Source: Arctopsyche grandis
Lineage: Eukaryota > Arthropoda > Insecta > Trichoptera > Hydropsychidae
DNA length: 64,000 nucleotides
Direction: 5' to 3'
NCBI RefSeq assembly: GCF_051622035.1
Contig: NC_135367.1
Coordinates: forward strand, 10,824,501-10,888,500
Shown here: positions 58,551-64,000 of the stretch, in pieces
Numbering within the stretch: position 1 is the stretch's first letter
Layout: every line of letters starts with the position of its first letter
The notes under the pieces: generated by a model
Databases searched by the model: none
Seen by the model: the letters and a program-made list of their open reading frames with translations, nothing else
Told to the model about the DNA's origin: nothing
Program-made: the position numbers and the translations under genes

Positions 58551-59044
58551 CTAGTGTTGTACCCTATGAAATATCATCGCATAGGTGTTGACATATTAAG
58601 TTATTAAATAAAATAAAATTAAAAGAAATGTGTTGGTGCTATCTTCGATACGCACACGGTCGAATTTTTTTCAAATACCTTTTAAATATACTTAATTTAA
58701 TATTTATATTTAATATGAAAAAAATGGTAAAAGCTACCTACCTACCTACATATAAACAATATAAAACACCAATAGAAAAATTAATTAATTAAATAATTTT
58801 TCAATAGATGGCGCTAAGTGATCAGAGACTTAGTGCCATCTATTAGCTTAGAGGAAACATTGGTAGGAAACAGTAGGTATATATATAGAAGTTTTTTATT
58901 GATTTGTTATGTTCGTACGTTTTGTTGGCAGTGTTTTGACTGTGACGTACATATGTCGAATCGAAACGACGATTATAGTATGGCGAGCGTTATCGCACAC
59001 AGATACACAGACACACAGAATAGCGATATTATACATATATATGA
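58551..59044 (-). mobile_element. Non-autonomous Helitron, 494 bp, uninterrupted copy
   Basis: On minus it starts TCATATATATGTATAAT at 59044 and ends CTAG at 58551, preceded by a TATG/CATA-type hairpin. It matches 12437-13982 but lacks the 1060-bp hAT insertion. It carries ACACAGACACACAGAATAG on plus. Confidence 0.7.
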
Positions 59045-59177
59045 TAGTAGGAACACCATCGAGAGCAGAAAAGATTCTCAGTGATGTCACAAAATCCTTA
59101 TTTTTATTTAATTCTAAAATCCAAGTAACCAACAGCCTTAGCGTGAACAACTGTAGTGTTTCTCTAATCCATTTTTA

Positions 59178-59605
59178 TTATTTACATACCTCCTTTACGT
59201 TTCACTTACGATTACAATTCAGGAAAAAGTTAACCTCTTATCCGATCGTTTTCATACTTTGCCATAGTGCTCATTTTGGTCATCAATATAAGTAATAGAG
59301 ATAAAATAGAGATAAAATATCGTATAAGGGTTCGGTGATTACTAGTCAAATGTGAACCAGTCACAGGACAACCGGTCGCTCTAGATCGGTCACACGTGAT
59401 CACCCGTCACGAAAAAACTGGTCTCACCCTAAAATCGATCAACCAGTTTTCTCGTGACCTATATGACTAGTAGTCCGTTTACCCGTATAAGAAGCATTTC
59501 AGGTCCGAAGATTTTTAATCTCGGTGACAGTTGTTAGTCATTAATTTTATACATAGATGGCGGTAGTAAAAAAAAATATTGGTGTTTTTATTCAAAATAA
59601 TAATT
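59178..59605 (-). repeat. Repeat R copy 3 (right arm), interrupted by a MITE
   Basis: Reverse complement of 57455-57785 with high identity, split at 59329 by a 155-bp insertion flanked by CGTATAAG. Confidence 0.75.
59329..59483. mobile_element. hAT-like MITE, 155 bp, with 8-bp target duplication
   Basis: Flanked by CGTATAAG at 59321-59328 and 59484-59491. The ends GGTTCGGTGATTACTAGTC and (reversed) GGGTAAACGGACTACTAGTC are imperfect inverted repeats. The homologous repeat arm at 57622 shows the unoccupied site, proving the insertion boundaries. Confidence 0.8.
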
Positions 59606-60347
59606 CAACAGAACATTTATAATTTATACACTTCTACTAAGGTTCACCAGACATGGTAACCCTAACAGGGCATGCACGATAGTAAAAATAGTAATGTCAA
59701 ACCACACGTTATAATAGAAATTTACATATGTACATAGGTACATATTCGTCTGCAGCACTGAGCATGCGCTTATAGCACTGCATATTTCGTCGAGTGTCGT
59801 TGGAATTAATTATTGACAATTTCGCAACGACAAGGCTTGATCAAACAAGAGGTAATATTTTTTGTGGCGTAGTCTAGTCACTGCACTCTGACCTGTGGTC
59901 ATTTCAGTGGTCGCACACGCCACTTGCAATATTGTATAGAACTGAGAAAAAATATACCTTACAGCCTTCGTACGTGACATTGAACGCTAGGATAGTTTCC
60001 TCTCTCTCTCGGTGAGTGTGTCGTTGCTTCTCATCTCTTCTCGTTCTCACTCTCGATTTTTAAATTGACTGGCGAGTAACGTGTCGTTGACGATACAAAC
60101 AGTCAACATTCAACACTCGTCTGACAGACTGACCTGACGCTGACATTCCATTCGCCTCTGGACTTGGAGAAAATTTTCCGGGAAAATCTGCACCAATCCA
60201 ACAGTAAATATCTATTGCTTCCTACGATACCTTCTCGTATCAGTCATGTTCATATGCTTATGGGTTTGCTAAGTAAATAGTAGAAAGTAGGATAGTCATT
60301 GGTTATATTCCATTAGTGGTTATGGTTTCAATTCATGTGTATTTTTT

Positions 60348-60550
60348 TTTTTTGATTTTTAAATGCTTTTTATCATTACGAAATTATGTTCACAATACAT
60401 CTTATATCTATTTTAATAGGTACTGATCTACTGATCATTTTTTATTTTACAATTTAATTTAATTTGGTTAGTAATCATAGTATTATATTATTCTAATGTT
60501 AATTTACAGCATAATAGGAAAAAGAGCTCAAAAACCTATTTACAATTCGA
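60348..60550 (-). repeat. LINE 3'-end repeat, full-length copy
   Basis: TTTTTGATTTTTAAATGC through CAGCATAATAGGAAAAAGAG to AAACCTATTTACAATT; nearly identical to 16235-16445. A further 45-bp piece of the same family (GCAGCATAATAGGAAAAAGA) lies at 60609-60652. Confidence 0.65.
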
Positions 60551-60934
60551 TCCATTTAACAAACAGCTTTCGAGGTTTAATTCTAATAAAAAATATAGTT
60601 AAACATTTGCAGCATAATAGGAAAAAGAGCTCAAAAACCTATTTACAAAATTATGAAACCGTTTCTTTGGAACAAATCGCCAAGGGTTTTTATATATTTT
60701 TTTGTGCTACATATGTTTTCCAAGACCCATAAGGTGTTTTTCTATAAAGAAAACAATTTGAATTATTATAGTATTAGTTATAGCTGTTGATTCTGTTCCA
60801 CAATGGATTCAATTGCAATGAAAAAATATCAGTATGTGTTTTAGTTTCTGTCAAAAATATCTCTTATAGCATTATTTACAATGCTGCATTTGTAAAAACA
60901 TAGTAAAAATAAAATCATCGTGGCTTGGATCCTT

Positions 60935-61135
60935 TTTTTGATTTTTAAATGGTTTTTATTATTACGAAATTATGTTCACAATACATCTTATACCTATTTT
61001 AATAGCTACTGATCTACTGATCATTTTCTATTTTACAATTTAATTAATTTGGTTAGTAATCATAGTAATATATTATTCTAATGTTAATCTACAACATAAT
61101 AGGAAAAAGAGCTCAAAAACCTATTTACAATTGGA
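60935..61135 (-). repeat. LINE 3'-end repeat, second full copy
   Basis: Same family as 60348 with the same left boundary. The downstream ATCCATTTAACAAA..GCTTT and GGTTTAATTCTAATAAAAAA are also shared with 60548-60605, so the duplicated unit is longer than the 16235 copy and probably arose by local duplication. Confidence 0.62.
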
Positions 61136-61870
61136 TCCATTTAACAAAAAGCTTTAGAGGTTTAATTCTAATAAAAAATATAGTTAAACATTTGGTTTTG
61201 GTTTTAATTTTTATGAATAAAATCAACCGATATATTTGGTAGGTTCAGCGTAAAAATGTAAATTAAAAATAAAAAAGCTTGTAAAAACAAGGAAAAACGT
61301 AAATTCCTCACGGTGAGGTGAAGTCAACAAAAGAGAACGGCTTATGTTGATCATTCATAAAAAAATGTTTATTCTGCCGTAGAGAATATACTAATTAATC
61401 TGTAAATAAAATCATATATTAAATAAATAATAAAGAATTTCAGAATTCGGTTTTGAAGGACTACGCCACACCCCCTCTTCACTTCTTATCGTTTAATATG
61501 TAGTTACTTTGAGTCACTGTTAGATAACAGATGCAAAGATCATAACCTCAATGTAATAAATTTGTAAACATAACTGAATTTAAATGATGTGATATATCCA
61601 TATCTATATTTAAACTTCCGATCGGCCAATAGTAAATATACACATATACAAATTACAAATGTAAACAATGCACCTAATTATTAGTATATATGATACTAAT
61701 CTAAAGACTTGCCAATTTATCATCTTAATTCAATCCACATTGATAACATTGGCAATGATTTTAATTTATATTACTATCTGATTCAATTGGAGTGCTCATA
61801 TGTCCATCTTGAGGCTTTTTATAATGCAATTCAAAATCATTACTTCTATATAATGCATCTCAAATACTAA

Positions 61871-62430
61871 CCCTTTGCCCGCGGCAATAAACATAGCGAA
61901 CAAGCCCTGTACGCGGCACCTTTTTCGCGAATTTGGCAATCGAGTTTTCGACCTTAAATACAGATTTTTATATTTACTCAAGTAACCAGATATGTTAATT
62001 AACACATTAAGTATTATTTTAAATAATAAAATACATAATATATCTCGTAATTTTGAATTAATTGTCAAATAATCATTCTTCATAATTGTATGAAGACGTG
62101 ACGTTACATAAACGAGGTTTCAGTATGGTTCCACAAAAAACTAATTTTTGACTGGTATATATTCATTTTAACCGCTTAGACGCGCTAAGCGTATAATAGA
62201 TACGGCTGTTTGCGCCTTAAGGCGCTTTGGACAGCTAAGCGGTTAAGCAAATTGAATAGATGGCATTCAACTCTCAGTAATATATTCAACCAATTTTGAA
62301 CCTTAAAACAGTGGAAATAGGCGCATATAAGGCTCAAAATCCCGTACAAAGTTCAGAAATTCTATGGAAGACAGCCGCGCTACAGACTTGTCGCCCAAAG
62401 CTTCCATAGAAGACGGCCGCGGGCAAACGG
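61871..62430. mobile_element. piggyBac-like element, 560 bp, CTAA target
   Basis: Left CCCTTTGCCCGCGGC and right (reversed) CCGTTTGCCCGCGGCC, flanked by CTAA on both sides (61867-61870, 62431-62434). The 4-bp duplication and CCCTTTG-like terminus fit piggyBac-like MITEs with a degenerate target. It contains a smaller nested element at 62172. Confidence 0.68.
62172..62242. mobile_element. Nested 71-bp TTAA micro-element
   Basis: CCGCTTAGACGCGCTAAGCG at the left and CAGCTAAGCGG at the right are inverted, flanked by exact TTAA copies (62168-62171 and 62243-62246). The interior includes GCGCCTTAAGGCGC, a perfect palindrome. Confidence 0.6.
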
Positions 62431-62434
62431 CTAA

Positions 62435-62640
62435 TAATTTATTTATTTATTTTATTCTAAACAGACCATTGTGGCATAACAGGAATTCCTAAAGCGCCAC
62501 AATGGTCAAAAAATATAACACAAAAAAAAACAAAATAACAATTAAACATAAATTAATACATAAGGAAAATAATATACTCATCAATTATACCTAAAAAAAA
62601 TCATTCTAATGAAAAATAATCATGGGTCTGTGTTGTTTTC
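62435..62640 (-). repeat. LINE-like 3' tail with hairpin
   Basis: TTTATTTATTTATTTTATTC is followed by CCATTGTGGCATAACAGG and GCGCCACAATGG. In reverse complement this is a CCATTGTGGC..GCCACAATGG hairpin before an (AATA)n tail, the usual 3' end of L2/CR1-like retroposons. Confidence 0.5.
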
Positions 62641-62959
62641 TGATTTGTATCCATTTGTTAATATTTATGAATGACCAGGTGCTGTCTTAGGGCGAAATCA
62701 TACAGCGTGGGATGCGGTATGTGGTACATCGACAAGTTCTCCTCTATTTCTTAAAACCGCTATCGATCACTGTCAAGCAAGGATAAATAAAACCATACAA
62801 TTAGACCGAAAAAGGTCTAAAGGGGTGGGGTGTACCGGTCGTTCGGCCGGACGGTCAAGGTATACGTGCCAGGGGTGACCGTCACCGCACCGAATGTTAA
62901 ATAGTCGAAAATGTTCAATTACCATGCCTACATATGAAAAACGGTTAGTATATATATCA

Positions 62960-63126
62960 GTGGCGTGCGGTAAAAGTCTCTCTCCCCCCGTCGTACATCC
63001 TCACTTAATTTGCGCGAGCAGGATACAACAGGAACAAGAGGAACAGGCTTTTCCTTCCGTATCCTGCGCGCGCACATTAAACAAGGCTGTATGACAAAAA
63101 GAGAGATAATTTCACCGCATGCCACT
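62960..63126. mobile_element. hAT-like MITE carrying the conserved block
   Basis: Ends CAGTGGCGTGCGGTAAAAG and (reversed) GAGTGGCATGCGGTGAAAT form inverted repeats with the CAGTGGCG-type hAT terminus. The flanks GTATATAT and ATACATAT are compatible with a decayed 8-bp duplication. Its core at 63000-63075 is the block shared with 32994. Confidence 0.6.
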
Positions 63127-63526
63127 CATACATATTATATATAAATAGTACCCCTTACCATGCACCCTTTTTTTTTTGATTTTTCGACTAAAGATTTTCG
63201 TTTTTTGCTTTTACGGGCTATTCACTTTTCACTTTCGGTCCCGTGAGGTAGATCCACGTGCCAGGTATGCCACGTTTTTTATATATGTTTAAAACTATCT
63301 ACAAAAAGTCCCACATACAACATCCCGCATGCCGCGCTGTGTGTTCGCGCCCTTATGTAACTGTTTATTGTATAACAGAACATTGTTGCACATTTATCTT
63401 GGAATGCAGTATTCATTTGACACGCTCTATATATTTTGTCAACCTTTGACTCTGAGTGATTTGTATTTATTGTATTGTAATTACTATTGTCATTTTACGC
63501 ACAGTTTTAGTTGAAGTTACTTCAAA

Positions 63527-64000
63527 ATGGCTAAGGAGCAGCTCCTCTTTGGCTTTAAAGATATAGTCGAACCGAGAAGATTCAACAAGGATGCAGTCAG
63601 TTTCATGTCGAGACACTGGGATCCGCAACCTGCTTACAAAGCTTCGAAAATCATAACTCCAAGTGAAATTAAAAAGCTAGCATTTGAAAGTAAACGATTG
63701 GATAATATTTTAAATGATGTAAGTTATATCATTTTTTTAAAATAAAATATTTACTGCATTCTACAGGTGAATGTAAATCAAATAAAGTAAAGTTTGATCT
63801 CTTTTTATATGAATTTCTTACATTTTTAAGCTATCGGTGGCGCTCAATAGAGATAAAGAAGAAATAAAAAAAGATGTAGCTGTGATGTTAGAAGAAATAG
63901 GTTTAGATAAAAAAATGTTTGTTGTTCGGTGGTTAGGAATTTTTACAACAAAAGTATTATGCTCAATGTGCTCCAGTGTGTTCGTAAATGAAAAAAATAT
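63527..64000 (+). CDS. GNPAT: Dihydroxyacetone phosphate acyltransferase (GNPAT)-like, 5' part only
   Basis: GNPAT acylates dihydroxyacetone phosphate in peroxisomes, the first step of ether-lipid (plasmalogen) synthesis. Exons are 63527-63718 (ATG AAAATGG context, MAKEQLLFGFKDIVEPRRFN) and 63831 onward, running off the window end. The translated N-terminal region follows the family's pre-catalytic segment. It has a tyrosine-lysine start to the conserved part (AYKASKIITPSEIK), then LSVALNRDKEEIKKDVAVML and FTTKVLCSMCSSVFVNEK, which align by eye with human GNPAT up to the ...KVCVNEEGI position. The HxxxxD acyltransferase motif and the C-terminal peroxisomal signal would lie beyond the window. 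Alternative: another GPAT/DHAPAT family member. Confidence 0.72.

Larger units (their letters stand above)
56189..63526. other. Intergenic region EPRS-GNPAT, repeat-rich
   Basis: 56189-57450: 3' flank of EPRS, AT-rich, nothing assigned. 57455-59605: nested inverted-repeat block. 59640-60340: moderately GC-rich, no exon recognised. 60348-61135: tandemly arranged LINE-tail copies. 61140-61870: nothing assigned. 61871-62430: nested TTAA-type elements. 62440-62640: LINE-tail-like sequence. 62960-63126: hAT-like MITE. The GNPAT promoter should be within 63130-63526. Confidence 0.5.

Noticed and set aside
62894-63125. Two overlapping frames on opposite strands (66 and 65 aa)
   Set aside because: Both are produced by the palindromic core of the hAT-like MITE.

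Overview
The window is an AT-rich insect nuclear contig. Its genes have many short introns with GT/AG ends, and it carries chitin-binding-type cuticle proteins, a bifunctional Glu-Pro-tRNA synthetase and many short DNA transposons. The order cannot be fixed from sequence alone. Abundant TACATATGTATG-type microsatellites and Helitron, hAT-like and piggyBac-like debris would fit Lepidoptera or a related order, but that is only an impression. No bacterial, CRISPR or intact viral content was seen.

Layout. On the minus strand, 500-6954 is a complete Set2/SETD2 histone H3K36 methyltransferase gene (16 exons, about 1712 aa). A gene-free stretch follows with a small GC-rich island and degraded repeats. 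At 10637-18857, also minus, lies an ODAD4/TTC25-like outer dynein arm docking gene, with one shared 3' exon and two possible first exons. From 18858 to 30822 there is no convincing host gene; this stretch holds a SINE, a 5'-truncated LINE, a solo-LTR candidate and several MITEs. Two paralogous cuticle protein genes lie on the plus strand (30823-31397 and 34629-36527). The second is tail to tail with a CNG-channel beta-like gene (minus, 36621-42175, 5' end uncertain). On the plus strand, 44399-56188 is a complete EPRS gene of 28 exons and about 1728 aa with six WHEP domains. After a second repeat-rich stretch (56189-63526), a GNPAT-like gene starts at 63527 and runs off the window.

The genes are unrelated housekeeping or tissue genes and do not form a functional cluster: chromatin, cilia/sperm axoneme, cuticle, sensory channel, translation and ether-lipid synthesis.

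Most of the unexplained structure is transposon-derived. Several elements can be delimited to the base by terminal inverted repeats plus target-site duplications: a 1060-bp hAT relic inside a Helitron, a 155-bp hAT-like MITE with its empty site in a nearby repeat copy, several TTAA-type piggyBac-like elements, and a Foldback/Mutator-like element with 9-bp flanks inside the channel gene. I did not find a clear previously undescribed system. The points most worth checking are the alternative first exons of the ODAD4-like gene, the lysine in the channel pore, and the nested repeat block at 57.4-59.6 kb.
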